Shown here: positions 1 through 8,694 of the stretch, one piece after another
How positions within the stretch are numbered: the stretch's first letter is position 1
How the letters are laid out: every line of letters starts with the position of its first letter
Source of the DNA: Lentisphaerota bacterium
GTDB lineage: Bacteria > Verrucomicrobiota > Lentisphaeria > Oligosphaerales > JABHEG01
DNA: 43,386 bases
NCBI GenBank assembly: GCA_018676675.1
Contig: JABHEG010000086.1
Location: 1 to 43,386, forward strand
Reading direction: 5' to 3'
Made by a program: the position numbers and the translations under genes
The notes under the pieces: generated by a model
What the model saw: the letters and a program-made list of their open reading frames with translations, nothing else
What the model was told of the DNA's origin: nothing
Databases searched by the model: none

Positions 1-133
1 AACGGAATAAATAGCGAGGAACGAGCGGCTTTATGCCGGATCTGAACTTGCCCGGTAGCAAGCGTCATGGTAAACCACACCATTCTCCATACCGGCTCAG
101 TCTCTCTTCATTGTTTTCATAGAACTTTTGACG

Positions 134-478
134 CTACCTCGTTCCTTCCTCAAGCTTCGTGTTCTCTTCCGAGCCAAGCCGATCGGTCTGCATGAGAAGT
201 CGCCAGACTGCTGTATAGGCATAGGTGGCGCACCAGACGACCTCGGCCACTCTCCGGCTAATCCTGATCTGCCGTGAGGACGGCTCAACGTCAAGGATGA
301 AGTCTGGGGTATCGATTATGAGCAAGCTGCCATTCGCATGTTGCCCCCAGAACTCGTCTCTGCGTTCTGTGACCGTGGCCGCCGCTGCCTGCGGCAGAAG
401 GTCAAGGACGTGTTTCGCAGGCGATGTCATGTGAGCAAGGGAGCTCTTGTCGACTGTCATCTTTGACTGCTGGTCCAT
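134..478 (-). CDS. Hypothetical protein, last gene of the minus-strand signalling cluster
   Basis: I do not recognise this 114-residue protein. The start is set at the ATG at 478 because GAAGGAG lies 6 nt upstream of it; an in-frame ATG at 550 has no comparable ribosome binding site. The N-terminal 20 residues are polar. They are followed by a helix-like stretch (PAKHVLDLLPQAAAATVTERR) and two hydrophobic strand-like segments (SLLIIDTPDFILDVEP, then a segment ending VVWCATYAYTAVWRLL). There is no signal peptide or cysteine motif. It follows the receiver protein at 642-1781 after a 163-bp gap, the widest in this part of the cluster, so it may be expressed separately. A role in the same pathway is inferred from position only. 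Confidence 0.6.
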   Translation of the reverse strand: MDQQSKMTVDKSSLAHMTSPAKHVLDLLPQAAAATVTERRDEFWGQHANGSLLIIDTPDFILDVEPSSRQIRISRRVAEVVWCATYAYTAVWRLLMQTDRLGSEENTKLEEGTR

Positions 479-641
479 GCAACTCCTTCGAGACGCTTCA
501 CACAGGCTGTTCCCCCGGGGCTGCGCTGGATCTGGGATCTGCTGCAGCACCGTGCTCTGTCACCGTGGCACGACGTAGCGGCGGCAGATGACGCGACCGC
601 GGCACGATGCCCTGAATAGGGCGCAAATCCTGTTCAAAGCG

Positions 642-1781
642 TCACACGTTCACTTGCCACTCGATGGGTGTGGATGGGCGGTAGACTGGGTGCGTTCCCG
701 TGTTGACAGCGCTGGTGAGGTGCTGGCCGAGCTCCGGGTGCTGTTCAGCGATCTGCTTGATGCTCGTCCGAATGGCTTTGCTCACGGCCTGGCGGGATCG
801 CTTGTGAGGATCTCTCATGACCCGCCCTCCGGCGCTGATGCGTGACGCGGCGCGTTGGGATGCTTGCCAATGCTCCAGCTCCTTCTGCACCGCTTCCAGT
901 TCGGCGATCTCTTCCTCTGTGTCCTGCCCCACCGAACGCTTCTCCCGGATATCTTCCGCCAGCTCGCCGGCTCGTTTGCGTAGGTTTCTCAGTGCGGTCT
1001 GGCTGGTTTCCTCGAACACCTCTGGCACAAACTGGTCTTCAAGTGCATCATCGCGTCCAGTCCCCGCGTCCCCGTCGGGTGCGGGAGATGAACCGGCAGC
1101 TGCCAATGCCGCGCAGTGGATGTCCTCACCCGGTTGATTCAGCAATCGGCACAGGTGCCCGAGTCCGACGCTGTCCGGCAAACGAATCTCCTTCCCCGCG
1201 TAGCGTATTAGCCAGATTCCCTCCTGGAGGCAGAACGCATTGCCTTTCACTCCTGCCAGACGCTGCAGCCTGTACTTGAGAAGTGGATCGTCTCGTAGTC
1301 CGGCGAGGACTTTTCCGATCCAGTCGTGCTTTCCTTCGGGCGACTGGCGGGTCTCTGGTCCGAGGGGGACCTTCGGATAGTAAATGTGGTGCCCTGGGAA
1401 GAACCGCTCCAGGAATAGGTTCAAGGTCAGAACAACGTGCTCTCTGCCGTCCGTGAAACTGATCTCGTCCGCGTATGCGATGCCAGTCACCACGATTAGC
1501 TCTCGACAGTGTCCCGCGGCTTTCTTGACAATCTCGCGCCCGTCAGTTGCTCTGCCTCCCGAGTTCATTCCGGGGTAAGCGTTTCCGAAGTCCATGTCCA
1601 CGGCAAGCAAGTCGAAATCCTGGGCCTTGAGCCGGGCGAGCGCGTCTTGGACGTTCATCACCCGCTCGACATCCGCATCGACATCCGGGATGAACTCACG
1701 GCAGGCAGACTCAAGCATTTCGGCGATGGCGTCACGCCAGTCGGGGTCGTCCTCTGCAACCAGTATCCTTATGCTGTTCAT
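642..1781 (-). CDS. Response regulator: N-terminal receiver plus conserved C-terminal domain
   Basis: 379 aa. Residues 1-140 form a receiver domain: acidic pocket E10/D11/D12, predicted phospho-acceptor D62 (LLAVDMDF), T99 (IVVTG) and K137 (YYPK). Residues about 185-365 resemble a C-terminal region I know from large bacterial AAA+/cyclase-type regulators. It has a short segment of the form GLGHLCRLLNQPGEDIH, a charged coiled-coil stretch (LRKRAGELAEDIREKR and onward), and a conserved tail with SKAIRTSIKQIAEQHPELGQHL followed by a TGTHPVYRP-like end. Its function is not known to me; the helical tail could bind nucleic acid or a partner. The start ATG overlaps the stop of the upstream gene (ATGA). 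The output is therefore not a standard OmpR, NarL or NtrC DNA-binding domain. Confidence 0.8.
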   Translation of the reverse strand: MNSIRILVAEDDPDWRDAIAEMLESACREFIPDVDADVERVMNVQDALARLKAQDFDLLAVDMDFGNAYPGMNSGGRATDGREIVKKAAGHCRELIVVTGIAYADEISFTDGREHVVLTLNLFLERFFPGHHIYYPKVPLGPETRQSPEGKHDWIGKVLAGLRDDPLLKYRLQRLAGVKGNAFCLQEGIWLIRYAGKEIRLPDSVGLGHLCRLLNQPGEDIHCAALAAAGSSPAPDGDAGTGRDDALEDQFVPEVFEETSQTALRNLRKRAGELAEDIREKRSVGQDTEEEIAELEAVQKELEHWQASQRAASRISAGGRVMRDPHKRSRQAVSKAIRTSIKQIAEQHPELGQHLTSAVNTGTHPVYRPSTPIEWQVNV

Positions 1782-2599
1782 TCGGTGCCTCTTCCAAAGA
1801 TGAACGCTTCAATCATCTCGACGACCGACAGAGCGGACCGCACTGCAGGCTCTGTTTCCGGGAGAGGAACGGGCAAGCTCCCCATCAGTCGCTTGGCGGT
1901 GTTCCACTTCTGGTGGTCGAGAATGGTCGCCAGGTTTGCCCCTCGGACGGCACCCAACGCCCCCTTCGTCTCGGAGTACGCCGTTGTCAGATCGCCGTTG
2001 TCGATTGCCGTTGCTGCGTTCCGCAGAGACTCTCGGACGTTTCCCAACCCACTGCACCGCACCAGATCAAACCAGCAGTCTGCTGAGATGCTCCCCACGG
2101 TGACCAAAACGTCAACAAGATTACCGAGAATCAGGGGAGATGTCGTGACGGCATGCCCAGGAACGGCACCGAAGGAGAAGCTGACATCCTGCTGCCCGAA
2201 GAACAGGGCTTCGCGGATCTGGTGCTCGGCTTGCTCGCTGTTGACGACGGCCACAAAGCCCCCGTCCCACATCAGCTCCGAGCGCAACCATGTCACAAGC
2301 TGCAAAACATCCCCCGCGCCGACAAGAGACGGGTAGTGCGCCAGAATCCACGATGTGTCCGTCTCTGATTCAGCCAAAGCCCCAATCCATCCTTTCAACA
2401 CTACGTTCGACCCGTCTGCCGATGCGTCTAACACGGCCACTGTATTGGGTTTTCCGCTATCGGCGACAAGACCAGCCTGATGCACCCCATCTTTCCCCAT
2501 GACGAGACTCAAGACTCCCGCCACCGACTGAGCCACTGGGGAGGCGGCAGTGAGACCGGCGCATGGAGCAACGTCTTTGCTCTTTTCGTGATCACGCAT
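1778..2599 (-). CDS. Hypothetical protein coupled to receiver protein
   Basis: 273 aa, not recognised. It is rich in alternating small hydrophobic residues (AGVLSLVMGKDGVHQAGLV, NTVAVLDASADGSNVVLKGW), which suggests an alpha/beta fold; no catalytic motif is evident. The region LGNLVDVLVTVGSISADCW looks like a buried helix. The ATG at 2599 has only a weak GGTGA-type ribosome binding site. It is preceded by 157 bases without a gene, so translation here begins afresh rather than by coupling. Its stop overlaps the start of the receiver protein (ATGA), which points to stoichiometric production of the pair. Confidence 0.65.
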   Translation of the reverse strand: MRDHEKSKDVAPCAGLTAASPVAQSVAGVLSLVMGKDGVHQAGLVADSGKPNTVAVLDASADGSNVVLKGWIGALAESETDTSWILAHYPSLVGAGDVLQLVTWLRSELMWDGGFVAVVNSEQAEHQIREALFFGQQDVSFSFGAVPGHAVTTSPLILGNLVDVLVTVGSISADCWFDLVRCSGLGNVRESLRNAATAIDNGDLTTAYSETKGALGAVRGANLATILDHQKWNTAKRLMGSLPVPLPETEPAVRSALSVVEMIEAFIFGRGTE

Positions 2600-2756
2600 C
2601 TTGATATGTCACCCGGATCTATCCCGGCAAGGGAGTATTACAGTTCGGCAGAGCCCTCCCTGCCGAGCAGGCAAATGGGCGTGGAGCGATTCATCCCACA
2701 CGACACACTCCGTCGTGCCGGATGCGAACCATGTCCCGAGGGCTCTCGTCAGCACA

Positions 2757-4559
2757 CTATCGTCTCCTCAGTCTTCTGATGGACAGATCATGCCAGTGTT
2801 GGTAGTAGGGATGCGACGGGTTTACAAACAGCCCACGCGACACAGACCCCCGGTTCACCCATTCCCATTGAGGGTCACCAGCAACTTCACGCAGATCCAG
2901 GGGGACACGTAACGGCCCACCAGGCAAGTCATCAATGAGCCAATCTCCTGGAGGAACGTTTTCCCACAGGTCAGCATCCTGTGTCAGAGAACTCCTGAGG
3001 ACTAGGGCCAATCCTCCCGGGCTGAGCACTTCCGCACCGCGCCCCCGCGTGAGGTCCTGGACGATTTCCGCACCGAAGACGGGACTGCCTCCTCCTGGCG
3101 TCGCCTGCTCTCTGGGCGGCAGGTAGGGGGGATTGGTGACAAGAACGTCTATGGAGCGGTCACGCAAGATTTCCAGCACACACTCGCCCTGTATCAGGGA
3201 GAGCTCTGCGCCTGACCGGGACTTGGAGATGACGTTACGCAGGTTTTCCTCTGCCAACGCGAGTGCTTTGGCAGAAGTATCAATCGCCACGATCTGTTTG
3301 AGGGAGGAGGCGTACCGCTGCACGAGCGAACAGAGCAGCATTCCGCTGCCACACCCCACTTCGCATACACAGGCAGGGGCAAAGCCGGGGTTCGTGTAGA
3401 GATGTCGATGGAGCATCTCATTAAACCATAAAGTATCGATGGCCGGACCAAAGACACCCGCCGCCGCTCGTATCACAAGACCTCGGTGCCGGATCACTCG
3501 ATGGTCCTTTCCCTGCTTGACCAAGTCATCCAGAACCGAGTACTCGCGCGACGGCATAGCAGCCAGCTGTTTGATGGGGAGCATAAGTCGGGGGTTGTGT
3601 AGCCTCCCAAGGTACTTCTGTAAGCGGGGCGTCTGACTTCCCTCGAGTTGTATGTTCTGGAATGCGAGGTAGTCGACATGGCCAAGCCCCTCCCCAAAGC
3701 AGCACACCAAGAGGGAGTCGTCCTCTGGGCAGGGATCCTCGCGCAATGGCTTTGCACTAAGCTCTGCCAAGTGCTTCTTTGCCTCGTCTGGGAAGTCAAG
3801 TCGGATGGGCTCAAGGCTTCTTTCCAGGAACATAGCCCAGCTTGTATCGTCATCCTTCAGGGAGTCAAATCGTCCCTGTTCGATCCCTCCCGCAAGCAGG
3901 TAGAGCGCCTGAAGACAGTCAGGATTCAGTATTAGAGCTTTCTGCAGCAGGGCAAGAGCCCGCGCAAACGACTTCTGCTTCGCTTCATCGAGGAGGGCCT
4001 GCGCTTCGCCACAAAAGTTGCTGGCTATGTTCTCTCGCAGCCGATCAGTTCCCTTGCCCCACAAGGCTTCCTCCAAAGGCACGAGGTAACTCCGGAATGA
4101 ACGAGCTTCAGCGAAAGACATGATATCCATTCCATTGATATATCTAAGCACATCCAAGTAGGCATCGCTCGAGCAAAGCGACAGTCCAATCCGTATGATC
4201 AGTTCCTCAAGGCTTCTCGGGTCTTCCCCATTCTCCTTCACCCAAATTCCCCGGCAACCGGCGTCATACATCCCCGCCACCGTCATATCGTGGTTCGGTG
4301 TGCGAGCAACGTAACCAAACACCGGGTAGTCCGGGGTCTTGCGCAGGATGCGACGAGCTATGCGGTCCCCCGTTTCCTTGCCTGGACCGAGGTTCTGATC
4401 GAGTATGACTGCAGACCACTTCAGATAGTATTCCGAAAAGCCTCTGGCATTGTCCGCCACATCCACTTCATGGCCTGCCTTCACAAGCTCTCGACGCAGA
4501 AATTCGACCTCATCCGGATGATCATCGACAATCAGCAATCTATGCACCATCGTGCTCAC
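2757..4559 (-). CDS. Receiver domain fused to class I SAM-dependent methyltransferase (NPPY)
   Basis: 600 aa. Residues 1-125 are a receiver domain (D12/D13, predicted phospho-acceptor D54 in VILDQNLG, K108; the usual Thr/Ser position is in YVAR and looks changed). Residues about 185-225 read as one TPR-like helix pair (ALALLQKALILNPDCLQALYLL). The C-terminal third is a Rossmann-type methyltransferase: motif I VCEVGCGSGMLL at about 398-409 and motif IV VTNPPYLPP at about 474-482. This is the signature seen in PrmC/HemK-like glutamine methyltransferases and in amino-methylating DNA or protein enzymes. The GTG start at 4559 is chosen because AGGAGG lies 7-8 nt upstream; it overlaps the previous stop (GTGA). 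An ATG three codons later is the alternative. A receiver controlling a methyltransferase is an unusual output. Confidence 0.8.
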   Translation of the reverse strand: MSTMVHRLLIVDDHPDEVEFLRRELVKAGHEVDVADNARGFSEYYLKWSAVILDQNLGPGKETGDRIARRILRKTPDYPVFGYVARTPNHDMTVAGMYDAGCRGIWVKENGEDPRSLEELIIRIGLSLCSSDAYLDVLRYINGMDIMSFAEARSFRSYLVPLEEALWGKGTDRLRENIASNFCGEAQALLDEAKQKSFARALALLQKALILNPDCLQALYLLAGGIEQGRFDSLKDDDTSWAMFLERSLEPIRLDFPDEAKKHLAELSAKPLREDPCPEDDSLLVCCFGEGLGHVDYLAFQNIQLEGSQTPRLQKYLGRLHNPRLMLPIKQLAAMPSREYSVLDDLVKQGKDHRVIRHRGLVIRAAAGVFGPAIDTLWFNEMLHRHLYTNPGFAPACVCEVGCGSGMLLCSLVQRYASSLKQIVAIDTSAKALALAEENLRNVISKSRSGAELSLIQGECVLEILRDRSIDVLVTNPPYLPPREQATPGGGSPVFGAEIVQDLTRGRGAEVLSPGGLALVLRSSLTQDADLWENVPPGDWLIDDLPGGPLRVPLDLREVAGDPQWEWVNRGSVSRGLFVNPSHPYYQHWHDLSIRRLRRR

Positions 4560-5437
4560 AGGCTGTCCTCCTTTTCCAGAATGCAGCAGGCTGCCCGCAA
4601 GTACCGACGAAGCGACTCGCCGTATTGCCCTATCTTCCTGGCAAATTGCGCTATCCCATATGGAGGGCCTGGAGCCTTCTCGAAAGCGACAATCGCACCG
4701 TCCATTCTACGTAGCGTCCGCGAGGCCAACCTGGTAGCAGCCAGATACCTGCGGACGGCGAGGCGGCAACGCGGAGGCGCGCCGCGCAGGTGCTCTCGGT
4801 TTGTGAGGAGCCGCAAGCACTCGCGTACTCTTGCGCTGAGTCTGTGCCACTCGCTGGCCAACCAGGGATGTCGGCATGGGGAGATCCGGGAGTCCCATGG
4901 ACAATAGCATCTCCGCAAATCCGGCACGAGAGAAGCAAGCCCGTTGGTATTGGTATTGTCACAGCGAGAGATCCAAGGAGCTAAGTCGTGCTCCAAAATG
5001 CGCAGAACGCCCTGTGCTGACTTCCTCAGGACATCCCAATGGCTCTCCACTGGATCAGCCGCTGATGTAGCCAGCAATGAGACGAGTTTACCAGCAAGAA
5101 GGTGATTGGGTATTGTATTCTGCAGCATTGGGGGCTTCTGGCTCTGATGGGGAGAGGCAACAATACCAATATGGCATTGAGAGGTAATCGGGCTATCTGA
5201 CCAACATATCTTCGAAATAGGCGACCAGAGATCGCGCAGCGCGACCCCCGCGAAGAGAACCAAAGGGATTCCCGATGGCGGGCATTGGCCAAGAAACAAC
5301 CCTACGCAGTTCGTGGTGGAATCGGTGAGTGTGCGCGAATGGCTCACGACGATGGTGTTGATTCGAGGAAGATGTCTTGTCACCATCCCTGAAAGCGGCC
5401 CGCCTTCATCAAGCAGAATTGAATCGTGGCTGAGCAT
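4556..5437 (-). CDS. Hypothetical protein of the signalling cluster
   Basis: 293 aa, not recognised. The composition is unusual for the cluster: many Cys, Arg and Ser residues in the middle and a strongly basic C-terminal half (RRCRLAVRRYLAATRLASRTLRR). There is no clear Walker, receiver or Rossmann motif. The N-terminal 90 residues are strand-rich (NTIVVSHSRTL, IPLVLFAGVALRDLW). The reading frame is nevertheless held between its neighbours by an ATG/TGA overlap at 5437 and a GTGA overlap at 4556, which supports it as a real gene. It could be a DNA- or RNA-binding partner, but only its charge supports that. Confidence 0.6.
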   Translation of the reverse strand: MLSHDSILLDEGGPLSGMVTRHLPRINTIVVSHSRTLTDSTTNCVGLFLGQCPPSGIPLVLFAGVALRDLWSPISKICWSDSPITSQCHIGIVASPHQSQKPPMLQNTIPNHLLAGKLVSLLATSAADPVESHWDVLRKSAQGVLRILEHDLAPWISRCDNTNTNGLASLVPDLRRCYCPWDSRISPCRHPWLASEWHRLSARVRECLRLLTNREHLRGAPPRCRLAVRRYLAATRLASRTLRRMDGAIVAFEKAPGPPYGIAQFARKIGQYGESLRRYLRAACCILEKEDSL

Positions 5438-7215
5438 CAGGGCTTCTTCCCTCTGCTCGCATTCCTTCTGCCTCCTTTCGGGCGTAGTTTCACGGCGATT
5501 TCGTATGCTTCGGCGAGAACGGGGTCGCGGAGTAGTTCGTCCTGAAGATCCCTGTCCACGGACAGAATGCGCTTGATGGCGTCTGCCGCCTTGGTCGCGG
5601 TCAGTTTCGAGTCGCCCGTCACGAGCTTCATGGCCGGATGAACTTTGATCTCGCCCTCGGGATGCGCTGGCGTCGGTTTGCGTGTGGCGACCAGTGCCGC
5701 CCTCAGCAATTTCGCGTACGCACGGGCGAAGGCTTCCCGCAGGTCGGGAGCCAGTCCCGCCCAGTCCGCCGGTTTGGCGGGATCGAAGGATGCGGCATCG
5801 ATCAGGCGCACCAACTCCTTCGGACCGGGTGAGCCTGCAGTCGGGCTTTGCTGCACGGGCCGCCGTTCGGCGGTGGACCTTTGCACCGAAGGCATGGACA
5901 AGTGCGCTGCCGAGAGCGTCCGAAGTTTTGGCCAGCGGTAGACAGCCGACTCAATGACGCGTTCGAGCTGCCGGATGTTGCCAGGCCAGGAATGCGAGCA
6001 GAGCAGGTCCATAGCATCGGGAGCGACTTCGCGACGCTCCGCACCGATGCTGTCCCGAAACTGTGCCTCGTACTTCCTGACGAAGTGCTCAGCCAGAAGC
6101 GGAATGTCTTCCGAGCGGTCCTGCAGCCTCGGCAACACCACGGGTTCATCCGCCTTCGCCCTGTAGAGCAGGTCCTGCCGGAAGTCCCCGGAGGAGAGGA
6201 GCGCCAGGCGATTGGTCGCGAGCACGACCTGGAGATCCAACTTGCGCGCCTCCCGGGCACCCAGCCGCTGTGTCTCCCGGATGTTCTTGTCTAGCAGGCG
6301 GAGGAGTTTGGACTGGACAGCGGCCGGGACGTCGCCGAACTCATCAATGAACAGTGTTCCGCCGTTGGCGTCCTCAGCCGCCCCTGGAACAGCACTCGTG
6401 GCCCCGCTGTAGGCTCCGCGCTCGTGTCCGAAGAGCCGGTCCTCGACCAGTGTCTCCGGGACGCCCTGTGTGTAGACAGTGACGTATGAACGGTCTGCCC
6501 GAGGCGACTGCTCGTGCACATAGCGGGCAAGCAGCTCTTTTCCGGTGCCTGTCTCACCCAGCAACAAGATGGTATCGTTGCCGAGCTTAGCCCGACTGCG
6601 CGCTTCTCTCAGACACTTGAGTAGCGGAATCGAGTGACCGACGATGCGGTCGTCAGCGATCAGGCCGTGGTTCCAGAGCGCCTGGGCCAAGTGCTCCCGG
6701 TCAAGAATGCTCTTGTCCATGAACTCCGCAACGCTCCGGTCGCCAGAGGCGAAACGGTGCTCAATGTCGGATCTCTGCATGGATGATAGGAGTATAATCG
6801 GCAGGTCCCGAAGTCGGGCCTCGCTCCACAGTCTCTCGAGAACGGCCAACCCGAAGTATTCCTCCGGTCTACGGTCGCTTTCAGCTCCTGCCGCTTCGCC
6901 GTCCGAGCCCATACGCCCAGTCTTGAAATGGAGGTCAAGCAGCAACATGGCCCAGCGCGGCCACTCATCCCAACCACGGCGGACCGCCTTGAGTACGCCG
7001 TCGATGTCATTGCGAACGCCTCCACCCTCGACCACCTGCCCCCGGCAGAATACCGCCTCGGCTACAGGGTCTTCCTGTTCCTCGGACTGGACATCCCCTG
7101 TGATGTCACGAATACCGGCGAGCAGGCAGAAGTTCTCCCGCAGGCGGTTCCGTCCGTCTGATCGGGCTCCGCCGTATTGATCGTCAACTACGATGATTCT
7201 TGGAATGGCCATCAC
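5437..7215 (-). CDS. Receiver-AAA+ regulator of NtrC class with altered GAFTGA loop (GAYSGA)
   Basis: 592 aa. Residues 1-180 are a receiver-like domain (V10-D11-D12, D94 in LLLDLHF, LLSS at 142-145, K168) with an insertion of about 40 residues before the phospho-acceptor. Residues about 190-425 are an NtrC-type AAA+ domain: Walker A GETGTGKE (220-227), Walker B GGTLFIDEFGD (285-295), sensor I LATN, an R-finger region FRQDLLYR, and sensor II HSWPGNIRQLERV. The loop that contacts sigma-54 (GAFTGA in true enhancer-binding proteins) reads GAYSGA at 267-272. The C-terminus (430-592) has no visible Fis-type helix-turn-helix. It may therefore act as an ATP-driven remodeller rather than a sigma-54 activator. 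The start is GTG 7215 or ATG 7212, both overlapping the upstream stop. Confidence 0.85.
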   Translation of the reverse strand: MMAIPRIIVVDDQYGGARSDGRNRLRENFCLLAGIRDITGDVQSEEQEDPVAEAVFCRGQVVEGGGVRNDIDGVLKAVRRGWDEWPRWAMLLLDLHFKTGRMGSDGEAAGAESDRRPEEYFGLAVLERLWSEARLRDLPIILLSSMQRSDIEHRFASGDRSVAEFMDKSILDREHLAQALWNHGLIADDRIVGHSIPLLKCLREARSRAKLGNDTILLLGETGTGKELLARYVHEQSPRADRSYVTVYTQGVPETLVEDRLFGHERGAYSGATSAVPGAAEDANGGTLFIDEFGDVPAAVQSKLLRLLDKNIRETQRLGAREARKLDLQVVLATNRLALLSSGDFRQDLLYRAKADEPVVLPRLQDRSEDIPLLAEHFVRKYEAQFRDSIGAERREVAPDAMDLLCSHSWPGNIRQLERVIESAVYRWPKLRTLSAAHLSMPSVQRSTAERRPVQQSPTAGSPGPKELVRLIDAASFDPAKPADWAGLAPDLREAFARAYAKLLRAALVATRKPTPAHPEGEIKVHPAMKLVTGDSKLTATKAADAIKRILSVDRDLQDELLRDPVLAEAYEIAVKLRPKGGRRNASRGKKP

Positions 7216-7736
7216 ACCACCAATATCCTGTGCGGCAAAGCACTGATCGCATGGCTCAGCTCACGCAGTGCGTCCGAGAATCCTCGGAACGTCTTAGATG
7301 CGCTCTTCAGCTCGGCTATGGACAGCAGATCCATCTTGGCACGCACTTCGTCTATTACTGCATAGTACTTGTCTGCCAACTCCATAGCCTGAAGGGCCTC
7401 CGCCACACGCGATCTGACGCCGTACTTGGTCAACCACAACGCGTGTACTGTGGAGGGAAGCCAAAGCAGCGTTTCGCTGGTACACAACGACAGCGGGTAG
7501 TAGCAGAAAAAGCTCTGCGGCGATAGAGCCTCTTCCGCATCACGCAACAGTTGCCTGAGCTCGGGTCCATGTTGCTGCCATGCAGGCAAGTCAAAAATCA
7601 AGAAGTCACGGACTCGGCTTTCGTCCGGCTTCCGCTGCTCCAGCCGGGCAACAAAAGCACCAACACTCTTGGTAAAATCGTTCTTCAACCAATCGTGATT
7701 GAGAGCGCTTCTTCTTGCCAGCCAAAGCTTGCTCAT
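7212..7736 (-). CDS. Hypothetical helical protein
   Basis: 174 aa, no family recognised. It is predominantly helix-like with several Trp and Leu residues (DFLIFDLPAWQQHGPELRQLL, ALQAMELADKYYAVIDEVRAK) and no transmembrane segment or catalytic motif. Start and stop overlap the neighbouring genes (ATGA at 7733-7736; the stop lies inside the start of the AAA+ regulator). It is therefore translated in step with the receiver-AAA+ protein and is a plausible structural partner or histidine-phosphotransfer-like helical protein. No conserved phospho-accepting His motif can be pointed to. Confidence 0.65.
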   Translation of the reverse strand: MSKLWLARRSALNHDWLKNDFTKSVGAFVARLEQRKPDESRVRDFLIFDLPAWQQHGPELRQLLRDAEEALSPQSFFCYYPLSLCTSETLLWLPSTVHALWLTKYGVRSRVAEALQAMELADKYYAVIDEVRAKMDLLSIAELKSASKTFRGFSDALRELSHAISALPHRILVV

Positions 7737-8689
7737 CCCGCCTCCCTGAACGCCCGCAGCAGATCCAGAAAAGCAGAGGCAACAAGAGAAGGTGGCCCAA
7801 CGGTCTGACCGTGTTCACACACCAACTTCAGGAGGCGAGAAACAGACTCCGGCAATTCATCATCTTTTGTCAGAGCCTGCCACTCCAAGAGGCAAGTTTT
7901 GGATACCTTTCGCATGCCCTTCGGCCGCGTATCCTCTCTGCTGGTCGTCATCTCGTCATTGGTCAGAACGCGCATCGGTTTCCAGTACTCCGCCTCCTCG
8001 CCTCTCACTTCAAGACGCAGGGGCTCTCTGTCTGCATCCTCATCTCGTAACGGATCGACAAGAAGCGCCCGCGCATCGGTTTCCAGCCCCATCCACCCCA
8101 TCTCCTCCAATGCAGAAGATACCTCATCCCCATCGTCCACCTCCTCCAGATTCCCCTCAGGAGACACATGCACAACCAAGTATCCTTGACACAGGACCAA
8201 CAACGCAGACAGATAGTTAGCCGCGAAACCACTGCGCAGGACAGCCGGTGTCCTCTCCAACGGCGCACCGTTGAGCACCCAGTCTGCCACCTCTCTGGCC
8301 TCGGCTACTGTCAGAACGTCCGCTGCTCCAGCAATGCTTCTCGCTCGAATCCATAACTCGTCACCAGCAATGTCTTCAGGCGGGCTACCCGCAGTGTAGC
8401 GAATTGCCATTCCGCAGGTCCGCAACGCATCGCTGCAAGCTGCTGCATCGCTATTGTGAACCACCACAATGTCAAAGGTTGCGGGAACAGCGACTACTTC
8501 CTGGCAGCCGTTGCCAGAGAAATGAAAGACCCTCTCGCCATCGAAAAAGAAAACGTCTCTACTTCCTGCCATTTGAAACGCCCGAGCCATCCCTTTCCCT
8601 CGGTCAGGCTGATCTCGATCACAAGCCAAGACAGCTAGATTCAGCATTTCCCCACTTTCCCTGAGAGTGGCGCTCCGATTACCATTCAT
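7733..8689 (-). CDS. Hypothetical protein, possible degenerate receiver-like N-terminus
   Basis: About 318 aa from ATG 8689. A TTG at 8698 overlaps the upstream stop (TTGA) and a GTG at 8692 is also possible; GGAG near 8706 fits the GTG or ATG better than the TTG. The first 100 residues alternate hydrophobic strands with helices (LNLAVLACDRD, DVFFFDGERVFHF, FDIVVVHNSDAAAC). This resembles the topology of a pseudo-receiver without the catalytic Asp pattern. The middle has an acidic stretch (EGNLEEVDDGDEVSS) and the C-terminus is helical. Function unknown. Position inside the overlapping run ties it to the signalling cluster. Confidence 0.65.
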   Translation of the reverse strand: MNGNRSATLRESGEMLNLAVLACDRDQPDRGKGMARAFQMAGSRDVFFFDGERVFHFSGNGCQEVVAVPATFDIVVVHNSDAAACSDALRTCGMAIRYTAGSPPEDIAGDELWIRARSIAGAADVLTVAEAREVADWVLNGAPLERTPAVLRSGFAANYLSALLVLCQGYLVVHVSPEGNLEEVDDGDEVSSALEEMGWMGLETDARALLVDPLRDEDADREPLRLEVRGEEAEYWKPMRVLTNDEMTTSREDTRPKGMRKVSKTCLLEWQALTKDDELPESVSRLLKLVCEHGQTVGPPSLVASAFLDLLRAFREAG

Positions 8690-8694
8690 CACGA

